Positions 52,646 to 61,414 of a DNA stretch of 64,000 nt are shown piece by piece. Numbering within the stretch: the stretch's first letter is position 1; every line of letters starts with the position of its first letter. This stretch comes from Bradyrhizobium sp. JYMT SZCCT0428. Lineage in GTDB: Bacteria > Pseudomonadota > Alphaproteobacteria > Rhizobiales > Xanthobacteraceae. The notes below the pieces were generated by a model that did no database searches, was not told the origin of the DNA, and worked only from the letters and a program-made list of their open reading frames with translations. The stretch is taken from assembly GCF_018131075.1 (NCBI RefSeq), contig NZ_JAFCLS010000023.1, positions 1-64,000 of the forward strand, read 5' to 3'. A program made the position numbers and the translations under genes.

Positions 52646-53619
52646 TGCCGAAAGCCGTCGTCTGCCGCGAGCTGGGTCCGCCCGAGAGCCTGCGTCTCGA
52701 AACCTTCGACTCGGCACCGTTGGCGCCGGGGCAGGTGCGTATCGCGATCCGCGCCGCCGGGATCAATTTCCCCGATGTTCTGATGGCAGCGGGGCAATAC
52801 CAGCTCAAGCCGCCATTGCCGTTCACGCCCGGCGTTGAAGCCGCCGGCGATGTCGTCGAGGTGAACGACGCGACCGGAGTCAAGGTCGGCGACAAGGTGA
52901 TCGTCAAGATGCGCCACGGCGCCTATTGCGACGAGGCCGTGGCCGCGCCGTCGCAACTCGTGCCGCTGCCATCGACCTTCGACTATGCCGAAGGCGCAAC
53001 ATTTCTGGCCGGCCACGGCACCGCCTATCATGCACTGATCGATCGCGGACAGGTTCAGCCGGGTGAAGTGCTGCTGGTGCATGGCGCCGGTGGCGGCGTG
53101 GGACTAGCGGCGGTCGAGATCGGCAAGATGCTGGGGGCCACCGTGATCGCGACCGCGTCGAGCGACGAAAAACTTGCGATTGCCAGGGCGAGGGGCGCCG
53201 ATCATCTGGTGCGCTATGACCAGGAACCGTTTCGCGACGCGGTCAAGCGCATCACCGAAGGGCGCGGCGCGGATGTCGTGTTTGACCCCGTCGGCGGCGA
53301 GGTGTTCGAGAATTCGATGCGCTGCATCAACTGGGGCGCGCGGCTCTTGATCATCGGCTTCACCGGCGGCATCGGCCTCGCCAAGACCAACCTCTTGATG
53401 ATCAAGGGCGCCAGCGTGCTCGGCGTGCGCGCTGGCGAAGCGGTGCGGAAAAATCCTGTTCTCGGCGAGGTCAGGATCAAGGCGCTGACGGAGTGGGCGG
53501 AAGCCGGAAAAATCCGCCCCAACATCTCCCACCGCCTGCCGCTGGAAGACTACGCCCGCGCGATGCGGCTGTTGATCGACCGCAAGGCAATCGGCCGCGT
53601 GGCGCTGACGATGGGGTAA
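52645..53619 (+). CDS. NADPH:quinone oxidoreductase family protein (zinc-free MDR)
   Basis: A 324-residue medium-chain reductase. GroES-like N-terminal half: VRIAIRAAGINFPDVLMAAG and FTPGVEAAGDVVEVNDATG; Rossmann half: VLLVHGAGGGVGLAAVEIGK, MLGATVIATASSDEKLAIAR, ADVVFDPVGGEVFENSMRCI. No catalytic zinc ligands, as in QOR/enoyl reductase. It reduces quinones or enoyl compounds using NADPH. Coupled with the isomerase-like gene, possibly a detoxification pair. Confidence 0.93.
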   Translation: MPKAVVCRELGPPESLRLETFDSAPLAPGQVRIAIRAAGINFPDVLMAAGQYQLKPPLPFTPGVEAAGDVVEVNDATGVKVGDKVIVKMRHGAYCDEAVAAPSQLVPLPSTFDYAEGATFLAGHGTAYHALIDRGQVQPGEVLLVHGAGGGVGLAAVEIGKMLGATVIATASSDEKLAIARARGADHLVRYDQEPFRDAVKRITEGRGADVVFDPVGGEVFENSMRCINWGARLLIIGFTGGIGLAKTNLLMIKGASVLGVRAGEAVRKNPVLGEVRIKALTEWAEAGKIRPNISHRLPLEDYARAMRLLIDRKAIGRVALTMG

Positions 53620-53628
53620 TCTCCCATT

Positions 53629-53673
53629 CGTCGTCCCGGCGAACGCCTGGCCTTCGCCGGGACGACGAGGAGA
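53629..53673. repeat. Short palindrome of the GTCGTCCCGGCGAA family
   Basis: CGTCGTCCCGGCGAAC...CTTCGCCGGGACGACG is one hairpin between convergent genes, a shorter relative of the repeat at 29956. Confidence 0.75.
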
Positions 53674-53685
53674 GTTGCCTTTGGC

Positions 53686-54339
53686 TCACCTACCAAATCT
53701 TCCATCGCTCAGAAACGCAATCGTCTGCGCAATCGCCACACGATTCCCCGGCAGCCAGGGATGCGACGTGCCGATCACAACATGATCCGCCATCCCGTCG
53801 AGTTTCGTGTTCTCAACCGACACCCTGCCGTCATGCGGCTTCGGCAGGAACAGCGAGGACGTCGGATCGACCGACCGGTTTCCTGCGATGATGCCGACGG
53901 GATAATCGACCGGCGGAAACAGTGCGCCGGTTGCTGCATCGCGCCGGGTCACGAGTTGCTCGCCGGCGGGGCCGAACCAGGCGCGATAGAGCGAAACATT
54001 CTTCAGGCGATCGGCGATCTCGCTGCCGCCATTGGGCGTGCCGAGCATGACTACGCGACCGAGGCGCTGCGGCCGGTGTTTGGAAATGTAGACGCGGGCG
54101 AGCAAGCCGCCCATCGAGTGGCCGACGAAATGAAGCTGGCCTTCGGTGCCGGCGGCTAACTGTATGACGGCGGGATGGATATGCTCAGCCAGCGCTTCGA
54201 GCGCGTGATGGCGGCTGGGATAGTCGATGTTCAGCGTGGCGAAGCCGGCGGCCTCGAGCGCGGTCTGCATTTTCCGGAATGACAGCGCCGTCCTGCTGAT
54301 GCCGTGCAGCAGGACGACGCCGTCTTGAACATCTGTCAT
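53686..54339 (-). CDS. Alpha/beta hydrolase
   Basis: About 217 residues from the ATG at 54339 (MTDVQDGVVLLHGISRTALS); an ATG at 54354 is partly inside a repeat. Nucleophile elbow GHSMGG (in LHFVGHSMGGLLARVYISKH), oxyanion HGIS near the start, and the catalytic His probably in TSHPWLPGN or DGMADHVV. The PGAP1/lipase-like form with VVMLGTPNGGSEIADRLKNV points to esterase or lipase activity. Substrate unknown. Single gene. Confidence 0.88.
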   Translation of the reverse strand: MTDVQDGVVLLHGISRTALSFRKMQTALEAAGFATLNIDYPSRHHALEALAEHIHPAVIQLAAGTEGQLHFVGHSMGGLLARVYISKHRPQRLGRVVMLGTPNGGSEIADRLKNVSLYRAWFGPAGEQLVTRRDAATGALFPPVDYPVGIIAGNRSVDPTSSLFLPKPHDGRVSVENTKLDGMADHVVIGTSHPWLPGNRVAIAQTIAFLSDGRFGR

Positions 54340-54351
54340 TTCGCGATCTGT

Positions 54352-54475
54352 CATTCCGGGATGGTCCGAAGGACCAGACCTCAGGTGCGCAATTGCGCAC
54401 CGGGGAATCTCGAGATCCCCCGGCGCGCAGTGCGCGCCTGAGGTCTGGTGCTAACGCACCATCCCGGGATGACGG
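54352..54475. repeat. Palindromic repeat, GTCATTCCGGG...CCCGGGATGAC family, copy 3
   Basis: The longest copy of this family: GTCATTCCGGGATGGTCCGA, GCGCAATTGCGC and GCGCGCAGTGCGCGC hairpins and a CCATCCCGGGATGACGG right end. It extends into the annotated 5' edge of the hydrolase gene. Confidence 0.85.
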
Positions 54476-54483
54476 CTTCGCCG

Positions 54484-55374
54484 TCACTTATACTCCCGCT
54501 CGTCCCACCACGGGTAATAGTCGGGCATATCCGTTGAAACCTTGTTCTTGAATTGCGCCGGGCGCTTCTCCAAAAACGACACTACGCCTTCCCTGACATC
54601 GTCCGAACGGCCGCGGGCGTAGATGCCGCGGCTGTCGACCTTGTGGGCTTCCATCGGATCGTCGGCGCCCATCATGCGCCACATCATCTGGCGGATCAGC
54701 GCCACCGAAACTGGTGCTGTTTTGGCGGCGATTTCCTTGGCCAGCGCGCGGGCGGTCGGCAGCAGATCATCCGGCGGCACCACCTTGCTGACGAGGCGGC
54801 CGGCGAGCGCTTCCTGCGCCGGGAAGACGCGGCCGGTGTAACACCACTCCAGCGCCTGGGCGATGCCGACGAGGCGCGGCAGGAACCAGCTCGAGGCGGC
54901 CTCCGGCACGATGCCGCGCTGGGAGAACACAAAGCCGAAGCGCGCGGCTTCAGAAGCGATGCGTATATCCATCGCGAGCTGCATGGTGACGCCGATGCCA
55001 ACCGCTGGACCATTCACCGCCGCGATCACCGGTTTTAAGCATTTGAAGATGCGCAGCGTCACCTGTCCGCCGCCGTCGCGCACCTGCGGGTCGCTGTAAT
55101 CGACAGTGCCATCCGCAAGCCGCTTCACCGGCCCACGCCGCGCGTCGCGATCGAACGTGTTGGCGCCGGAAGAAAGATCAGCGCCGGCGCAGAAGCCGCG
55201 GCCGGCGCCGGTGACGATGATGGCCCTGACATTGTCGTCCTTGTCGGCCGCGTCGAAGGCGTCGATCAATTCCTGCTGCATGGTGCCGTTGAAGGCGTTG
55301 AGATTGTCGGGCCGGTTCAAGGTGATGGTGAGAATCTGCTCGGCGACCTCGTACTTGATGGTCTCATACGCCAT
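54484..55374 (-). CDS. Crotonase/enoyl-CoA hydratase family protein
   Basis: A 296-residue crotonase-fold protein; CAAGAGGAAACCCCC precedes the ATG. Oxyanion-hole blocks: RAIIVTGAGRGFCAGADLSS and KPVIAAVNGPAVGIGVTMQL; acid/base region FSQRGIVPEAASSWFLPRLV with a Glu. It hydrates enoyl-CoA or isomerises acyl-CoA in fatty acid or aromatic breakdown. The next gene is separated by a palindromic repeat, so no operon is evident. Confidence 0.92.
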   Translation of the reverse strand: MAYETIKYEVAEQILTITLNRPDNLNAFNGTMQQELIDAFDAADKDDNVRAIIVTGAGRGFCAGADLSSGANTFDRDARRGPVKRLADGTVDYSDPQVRDGGGQVTLRIFKCLKPVIAAVNGPAVGIGVTMQLAMDIRIASEAARFGFVFSQRGIVPEAASSWFLPRLVGIAQALEWCYTGRVFPAQEALAGRLVSKVVPPDDLLPTARALAKEIAAKTAPVSVALIRQMMWRMMGADDPMEAHKVDSRGIYARGRSDDVREGVVSFLEKRPAQFKNKVSTDMPDYYPWWDEREYK

Positions 55375-55410
55375 GGGGGTTTCCTCTTGATGTTTGGTTT
55401 TTCATTTTAG

Positions 55411-55518
55411 CACGTCATTCCGGGGCTGAGCGAAGCGAAGAGCCCGGAATCCATTTCGCTGCACGGTTGCGGCCCAATGGATTCCGGGCCTGCGCCTTTG
55501 GCGCATCCCGGAATGACG
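55411..55518. repeat. Palindromic repeat, GTCATTCCGGG...CCCGGAATGAC family, copy 4
   Basis: CGTCATTCCGGGGCTGAGCG, CCCGGAATCCATTT...AATGGATTCCGGG and GCGCATCCCGGAATGACGG. Lies between crotonase and amidase genes. Confidence 0.85.
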
Positions 55519-55526
55519 GATAGAGT

Positions 55527-56948
55527 TTACTTCTTCGGCGGGGCCGGCCACGGCTTTTGCGGGCCGCGCAGGCCTTCGAACGCCTTGGCCATGCCGAGCA
55601 CGCCGAGATCGTCGAACCGCCGTCCGACGATCTGCACGCCGATCGGAAAGCCCTTTTTGTCGTAGCCGCCATTGATCGAGACGGCCGGGTTTTCCGACAT
55701 ATTCCACGGCACGGTATAGGCGATGTGTTCGAACGGCTTTTCGGGATCATTGACCGGGGAGGCGAACTCGGCCGGGAAGTTGACCACCGGCGACACCGGG
55801 GAGACCACATAATCGAGATCGCAGAACAGCTTTGCCGCGGCGGTGCGGATCGCCATCGTGGCGTTGAAGCCCCTGATGACATCAAGGCCTGAGAGCTTCG
55901 CGCCGGCCTCTGCCCATTGAAGGATATAAGGCAGCGTCTTGCTGCGCTCGTCCGGCGTCAGCCTGGAAATATCGTCCCAGCTTCGCGCGCGAAAGAAATC
56001 GTCGATCCCGTCGAGCATCTCGCGCGTCAATATGCCGTCGATTTCGGTAACGACCGCGCCGGCGGATTCGAACGCCTTGGCGGCCTTGACGGCGACCTCG
56101 CGCACTTCCTTCTCCAGCGGCAGGCCGGTGCCGGCATCGAGCATCAACCCGATCCGCACTTTGCGCGGCGACTTGTCGAGCGCCTTCCAGGCGATTTCAT
56201 GCGCGGGCAGGCTCATGCCGTCGCGGCGGTCCGGCCGCGACAGCACGCTCATCATCAGCGCTGAATCGTCGACGGTGCGGGTCATCGGCCCGGCGACGCG
56301 TCCGACATAGAAGGGATCGACCGGAACGCGCCCAAGGCTCGGCTTCAGCCCGACCAGGCCGCACCAGCAGGCCGGCAGCCGCACCGAGCCGCCGATATCC
56401 GTGCCGAGATGCAGCGGGCCGTAACCGGCCGCGCCGGTGGCGCCGGCGCCGGACGAGGATCCGCCGGGGTTCTTGCTGAGGTCCCAGGGATTGCGGGTGA
56501 GGGGATGGAAGCTCGAAAGGCCCGACGACAGCATGCCGTAATCCGGCATCGTCGTTTTGGAGAAGATGATGGAGCCGGCCTCGCGCAGCCGTGCGGCCGG
56601 CGGCGCGTCCTTCGGTGCGGGCACTAGCTTGACGCTGGCGGCGCCGAGCGGCACCGGCTGGTCCTTGGTAGCGATATTGTCCTTGATGGTCACAGGCACG
56701 CCGTCGAGCGTGCCGACAGGCTCGCCCTTCTGCCAGCGGTCGGTCGATGCCTTGGCGACGGCGCGCGCGCCCTCGGGGTCGAGCAGATAGAGCGCCTTGA
56801 TGTGCGGCTCCCACGCCGCGACATGCGCCAGCACTTCCTCCAGCACTTCGGACGGCGAGAATTGCTTGGCGCGATAGCCGGCGAGAAGGTCGACGGCGCT
56901 GAGATCGTGCAGCGACGTGACCTCTTCTTCTTTTTTGGTTTTATGCAT
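55527..56948 (-). CDS. Amidase (amidase-signature family)
   Basis: A 473-residue amidase from the ATG at 56948 (a GTG at 56954 is an alternative). Amidase-signature triad: Lys89 in GVPVTIKDNI, cis-Ser in NPGGSSSGAGA (164-166) and Ser188 in GTDIGGSVRLPA. It hydrolyses carboxamides, such as aryl or alkyl amides or peptide-like compounds. First of a run of four leftward hydrolase genes (to 61024) beside a dipeptide-type ABC transporter, so a peptide or amide catabolic role is likely; the immediate upstream gene is the M20 hydrolase seven bases away. Confidence 0.93.
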   Translation of the reverse strand: MHKTKKEEEVTSLHDLSAVDLLAGYRAKQFSPSEVLEEVLAHVAAWEPHIKALYLLDPEGARAVAKASTDRWQKGEPVGTLDGVPVTIKDNIATKDQPVPLGAASVKLVPAPKDAPPAARLREAGSIIFSKTTMPDYGMLSSGLSSFHPLTRNPWDLSKNPGGSSSGAGATGAAGYGPLHLGTDIGGSVRLPACWCGLVGLKPSLGRVPVDPFYVGRVAGPMTRTVDDSALMMSVLSRPDRRDGMSLPAHEIAWKALDKSPRKVRIGLMLDAGTGLPLEKEVREVAVKAAKAFESAGAVVTEIDGILTREMLDGIDDFFRARSWDDISRLTPDERSKTLPYILQWAEAGAKLSGLDVIRGFNATMAIRTAAAKLFCDLDYVVSPVSPVVNFPAEFASPVNDPEKPFEHIAYTVPWNMSENPAVSINGGYDKKGFPIGVQIVGRRFDDLGVLGMAKAFEGLRGPQKPWPAPPKK

Positions 56949-56954
56949 GACCAC

Positions 56955-58118
56955 CTAACCTACTGGCATACGGGTCTCGATGATGCGCGCGAACATGCTG
57001 GCGCCGATCGGCAGGATCTTGTCGTCGAGGACGTAACCGGGATTGTGCACGGGCACCGAGCCTTCATGGCCGACCCAGAAATAGGCGCCGGGCACCGCCT
57101 GCATCATGTCGGCGAAATCCTCGCTGCCCATCTTCGGCTCGGTGCGGGTGATCACCTTGTCCGGATCGACCACCGTACGCGCTACCGCCTCAACGATCCG
57201 CGACTGCTCTTCCTGGTTCACCAGCACGCTGAAAGTGTCGCGGATATCGGCAGTGATCTCGCACTGGAACGCCGCGGCGATGCCGGCGCAGATCGCGCGC
57301 ATGCGCTCGCGGATCAGCGCGCGCACGCCGTCGTCGAAGGCGCGGACGGTGCCGCACAGCTTGGCCTGGCCGGGAATGACGTTGTAGGCCGAGCCGGCAT
57401 GGATCTGCGTGATCGACAGGACCGCCGGGTGATGCGGAGGCACGTTGCGGCTGACGACGGTCTGCAGCGCCTGCGCCAGGGTGGTGGCGATGATCACGGC
57501 ATCCTTGGAGCGCTCCGGCATCGCGCCATGGGCGCCGTAGCCGTCGATCGTGATGTCGAAGAAATCGGCGCCGGCCATCGCCGGGCCCGGCAGGATCGCG
57601 ATCTCGCCATGGTTCAGGTCAGGTGCGTTGTGCAGGCCGTAGACCTCGTCGCAGGGAAACTTCTGGAACAGGCCGTCCTTGATCATGGCGCGGGCGCCGC
57701 CGAGGCCTTCTTCGGCGGGCTGGAAGATGAAATGCACGGTACCGTCGAAGTTTTTGGTTTCGGCGAGATAGCGCGCGGTACCGAGCAGCATGGTGGTGTG
57801 GCCGTCATGGCCGCAGCCGTGGAAGCGGCCCGGAATGGTCGAGCGCCAGCGCAGGTTGGTGTTCTCTTCCATCGGCAGCGCATCCATGTCGGCGCGCAGG
57901 CCGATTTTCATGCCGCTGTTGCCCTTGCCCTTGAGCACGCCGACGACGCCGGTGCCGCCAAGGCCGCGATGCACCTCGATGCCCCATTGCGTCAGCTTGT
58001 CGGCGACGATCCCTGAGGTGCGGACCTCCTCGAAGCCGATCTCGGGATGCGCATGAAGATCGCGCCTGATCGCGGTGAGTTCATCGGCATAGCCGTCGAT
58101 GCGTTCGATGGTGGGCAT
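56955..58118 (-). CDS. M20 family metallo-amidohydrolase (hippurate hydrolase-like)
   Basis: A 387-residue M20D peptidase. Metal and catalytic blocks: LRADMDALPMEE, FHGCGHDGHTTMLLGTARYL, FQPAEEGLGGARAMI and the lid-type IDGYGAHGAMPERSKDAVI; C-terminal MGSEDFADMMQAVPGAYFWV. It removes an acyl group from amino acids (hippurate, IAA-amino acid and similar). The start ATG lies seven bases after the stop of the M81 gene, so these are coupled. Member of the hydrolase cluster. Confidence 0.94.
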   Translation of the reverse strand: MPTIERIDGYADELTAIRRDLHAHPEIGFEEVRTSGIVADKLTQWGIEVHRGLGGTGVVGVLKGKGNSGMKIGLRADMDALPMEENTNLRWRSTIPGRFHGCGHDGHTTMLLGTARYLAETKNFDGTVHFIFQPAEEGLGGARAMIKDGLFQKFPCDEVYGLHNAPDLNHGEIAILPGPAMAGADFFDITIDGYGAHGAMPERSKDAVIIATTLAQALQTVVSRNVPPHHPAVLSITQIHAGSAYNVIPGQAKLCGTVRAFDDGVRALIRERMRAICAGIAAAFQCEITADIRDTFSVLVNQEEQSRIVEAVARTVVDPDKVITRTEPKMGSEDFADMMQAVPGAYFWVGHEGSVPVHNPGYVLDDKILPIGASMFARIIETRMPVG

Positions 58119-58124
58119 GTCTGT

Positions 58125-59654
58125 TTATCCGGTTACGGTTGAACGAGATTTGGCTGGAGTCGCAAAAGCAGGGCCGTTCGGCTTGATGCGGATACCCGGA
58201 CGCAGCTGCGTCCAGGGCAGGGTAGCGGTATCGGCCGGCATCGCGCCGGGCGCGGCGCAGATCAGCAGCTTTTCGGCGATCGGCTCAAAGTCGGCGCGGA
58301 AGTGCACCGAACTCTTGTTGACCAGGATCGCCTGTTCGGTCGGTTCGATCCCGACATAGCGGTACATCGCCTGGTCGGCGAGTTGCGCCTTGTAGGAACT
58401 CACGACCACACGGACATCGCCGATGCGCAGGCACGCCGACGGTCCCATTTCCATGTCGCGGCCGCCATAATAGGGGCCGGACGCCACGAACTTGCCGTCC
58501 GACAGTTTTTCGACGACGAACGTTTCCTGATACGGTGCGTCGCCCGGGATGCCCGACTTGCCGCCGAGCGAAAGCGTCACGGTGGCGCCGACGCCTGCGG
58601 CATGCGCGGCCTTGGCTGACTCCGGATCATAGATCACGCCGGTCGCCGCGCGCGTCGCCTTGTTGCGAACCAGCGCCCGCAGCATGCCTGTCGTGTCGGA
58701 ATCGCCGCCGGCTCCGGGATTGTCCTGGGTGTCGGCGATGACGATCGGCTTGGTCGCGTTCTTCGCCAGCTCCATGGCGTGGCGCACGCCGTCGTCGGGC
58801 GAATAGATGCGGCCGTCGAAATCGTCCTCATGGCTCTCGATCAGCGCCACCAGTTTGTCGGCAGCTGCATCCGCATCGGCCTGCGTCGCGCCATAGGCGA
58901 ATACGCTGGGACCACAATCCCTGAAATCGGCGGCCGGAAATCCGGGCGCGAATGACAGCGTCGGAACTGAAGCGCTCTGCATCGCCGCCAGTTTTTCATA
59001 AATGCCTTTGGTCGGCTGGTCGTTGGTGCATTGCCAGCTGATCGGAATCAGGAACGGCAATTGCCGGAAGGCTTTTGCGTAGCGCGCCTTTGTCTTGAGC
59101 ATCAGCGCCAGATGGTTTGCGCAGGCCCGGCCGGTGTCGGCCATGTCGACGTGCGGGTAGGTGCGGTAGGCGATGAGCGCATCCGCATGTTCCATCATCT
59201 CGGGCGAGACGTTGGCATGGAGGTCGAGGCTGACGACCAGTGGAAGGTCCTTGCCGATCACCTTGCGCACCCGGGCAAGCGTTTCGCCTTCGCCGTCGTC
59301 GTAATGCTCAGTGACCATGGCGCCGTGCAGGTCGAGATAGACGGCATCGATCGGCCCCGCGCCCGCGATGCCGTCGACCATTTCCTTCATGATGCGTTCG
59401 AAGGCATCCTTGGTGACATGGGCTGATGGAACAGCGGCCGCCGAGATCGTCGGCACCAGCTCCCAGCCATTGGCCTCGGCGGCTTCGACAAAGCCGGCAA
59501 GGCCGATATTGACCTTGCGCATCACCTTGAGCACGTCGGCGCCATGCTCCATCGACGGCCATCCGCCACCATGAACGAAATCGTCATAGGTCGCCTTGGT
59601 CGGCGCAAACGTGTTGGTCTCGTGCAGAAAGGCACCAACGGCAATGCGGGTCAT
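58125..59654 (-). CDS. M81 family metallopeptidase (MlrC/microcystinase C-like)
   Basis: A 509-residue protein from the ATG at 59654. MlrC-family blocks: TRIAVGAFLHETNTFAPTKA, VYLDLHGAMVTEHYDDGEGE, VSLDLHANVSPEMMEHADAL, RTYPHVDMADTG and DTQDNPGAGGDSDTTGMLRA, with the metal ligands Glu/His/His of the N-terminal domain. MlrC in sphingomonads degrades linearised microcystin peptides; relatives act on other peptides. In this cluster with M20 peptidases and a dipeptide-type importer, a role in degrading unusual peptides is likely. Confidence 0.93.
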   Translation of the reverse strand: MTRIAVGAFLHETNTFAPTKATYDDFVHGGGWPSMEHGADVLKVMRKVNIGLAGFVEAAEANGWELVPTISAAAVPSAHVTKDAFERIMKEMVDGIAGAGPIDAVYLDLHGAMVTEHYDDGEGETLARVRKVIGKDLPLVVSLDLHANVSPEMMEHADALIAYRTYPHVDMADTGRACANHLALMLKTKARYAKAFRQLPFLIPISWQCTNDQPTKGIYEKLAAMQSASVPTLSFAPGFPAADFRDCGPSVFAYGATQADADAAADKLVALIESHEDDFDGRIYSPDDGVRHAMELAKNATKPIVIADTQDNPGAGGDSDTTGMLRALVRNKATRAATGVIYDPESAKAAHAAGVGATVTLSLGGKSGIPGDAPYQETFVVEKLSDGKFVASGPYYGGRDMEMGPSACLRIGDVRVVVSSYKAQLADQAMYRYVGIEPTEQAILVNKSSVHFRADFEPIAEKLLICAAPGAMPADTATLPWTQLRPGIRIKPNGPAFATPAKSRSTVTG

Positions 59655-59785
59655 CAAGTCTTCTCACCGGTGCATTCGTTGGGGGACGTTAAGCGTGTCA
59701 TTGCGCCAAGCGCAAGCTGCGGAGCAATTCCGTTTTGCATGCCGCCCTATGCGTCATTGCGAGCGACTTGACGTATGAGCTTGCT

Positions 59786-59884
59786 CCGTCATTCCGGGGC
59801 GCGAAGCGAACCCGGAATCTCGAGATTCTCCGATGTGCAATTGCACATCTGAGGTTCGATGCTTCGCATCGCCCCGGAATGACG
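59786..59884. repeat. Palindromic repeat, GTCATTCCGGG...CCCCGGAATGAC family, copy 5
   Basis: GTCATTCCGGGGCGCGAAGC, AATCTCGAGATT, GTGCAATTGCAC and ATCGCCCCGGAATGACGG. Shorter relatives occur in the other GTCATTCC copies. Located between the M20 and M81 genes. Confidence 0.85.
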
Positions 59885-59893
59885 GAACGGCGC

Positions 59894-61024
59894 TCACGTC
59901 AATGTCGCCAGCAGACCCGCCATCAACCGGCCGCGCTCGGCGAGACTGTCGACTTCGATGTGTTCGTTGAGCGTATGCGCGTCGGCACCTCGAACGCCCA
60001 GGCCATCGAGGGTAGGGATACCCATCGCGCCGGTAAAGTTGCCGTCGGAGCCGCCGCCGGCGCTGGCGTGCGGCAGTTCGAGACCAAGGCCTTGCGCAAT
60101 GCCGCGCGCCTGTTCGTAGAGCGCCATCGTGCCGGCGTCGGGCTCCCACACCGGCCGCGTCACCCCGCGGGTGACCTTGAACGTGACGTCATTGCTGGTC
60201 CCGGAAAGCGCGAGCATCCGCTCGACGCCGCGATCGAGATCTGCCTGCCGCTTGGCCATGCTGAGCGCCTCGCCGGTGCAGGTGGTGGCGACGCAGTTCA
60301 CCCACTGGCCGCCATGCACAATGCCGACCGAAAAAGTGCAATCTTCAGTCGTCATGCCGTCGATGGCGATAATCTGGCGTCCCATCTCGCGGATCGCGGA
60401 ACGGCCGGATGAGAGCGTGGCACCGGCATGGCTCGGCTTGCCGATCGCTTCGAGATTGAATCGGGCAATCGCATATCGTCCGGTGACGACGCCGTTGTTG
60501 GCGCGACCAGGCTCGGGCACAAGCACGTATTTGTTGCGGGCCGCTTCGGCCTCGATGATGTCGCGGGTCGATGGCGTGCCGACCTCTTCGTCCGGCGTGA
60601 ACAGCACCGTGATCGGCAGCGGCGTCGTGAACGATGCACGCGCCAGTTGCCGGATCGCCTCCAGGCTGAGGTAGTTGCCGCCCTTCATGTCGAATATGCC
60701 CGGGCCGTAGCATTTGTTGCCCTCGCGTCGCCACGCCAGCTTTTCCAGCGTGCCGACGGGATGGACGGTATCGAGATGACCCGCGATCAGGATGCCGGGT
60801 TCGCCCTGCTTCGGGTGGGGAAAGCGCGCGCGGACGCAGCCGGCAAAGCCTTGCCGCCCGGCGATGCGTTCGATGGTCGCACCCATGATGGCCATCTCCC
60901 GCGCCGCAAGATCGAGCATGCGGTCGACCGCGCCAGCTTCCCACGTGGGGCTTTCGCATTCGACCCAGGTCCGCAGCCCCTGCAGCATGGTCTCGGAATC
61001 AAAGGGAAGGTTGGCAGGATTCAT
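59894..61024 (-). CDS. M20 family peptidase (carboxypeptidase G2-like)
   Basis: A 376-residue M20A-type zinc peptidase. Landmarks: LIAGHLDTVHPVGTL (zinc His-Leu-Asp), GPGIFDMKGGNYLSLEAIRQ, LFTPDEEVGTPSTRDIIEAE with the catalytic Glu pair, and GKPSHAGATLSSGRSAI. It cleaves C-terminal amino acids, such as glutamate from folate-like substrates in CPG2. Start ATG at 61024 with GGGAGAATCCAG upstream. Last leftward member of the hydrolase cluster, divergent from the ABC binding protein. Confidence 0.93.
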   Translation of the reverse strand: MNPANLPFDSETMLQGLRTWVECESPTWEAGAVDRMLDLAAREMAIMGATIERIAGRQGFAGCVRARFPHPKQGEPGILIAGHLDTVHPVGTLEKLAWRREGNKCYGPGIFDMKGGNYLSLEAIRQLARASFTTPLPITVLFTPDEEVGTPSTRDIIEAEAARNKYVLVPEPGRANNGVVTGRYAIARFNLEAIGKPSHAGATLSSGRSAIREMGRQIIAIDGMTTEDCTFSVGIVHGGQWVNCVATTCTGEALSMAKRQADLDRGVERMLALSGTSNDVTFKVTRGVTRPVWEPDAGTMALYEQARGIAQGLGLELPHASAGGGSDGNFTGAMGIPTLDGLGVRGADAHTLNEHIEVDSLAERGRLMAGLLATLT

Positions 61025-61414
61025 CTGGATTCTCCCGGTTCGGCCGGAATGTTTGGGCTCGGTGCCGATGGGTCCGTACGAGAGGGACCGGCAGGGATTT
61101 TGTAAAGGGAAAACATCCCGCCGTCAGACTTTCGCCGTAGCGGATCGGGGAATGATAATTCTGGCATCATTCTTGATTGTAGATTTTTGTGGAGGCGTGC
61201 TGGCGGAGCTGGATAGGGCCGTCCAGCGGCCAGCGCAAGCCAGACGCGGATGAGGGCTATCCCGACTTCCACCTGAACGCCGGCGTCATCCGTGTCGTCG
61301 GACCAAAAGGGTGTTGTGAAGCTCAAGATCGACCCTATAGTCCGGTCAGAAACCGGGCAGGGGGCCCGAACAAGATAAAGCGTTCGGGCGCCGAGCGACA
61401 ATGGAGGTGAAGGA

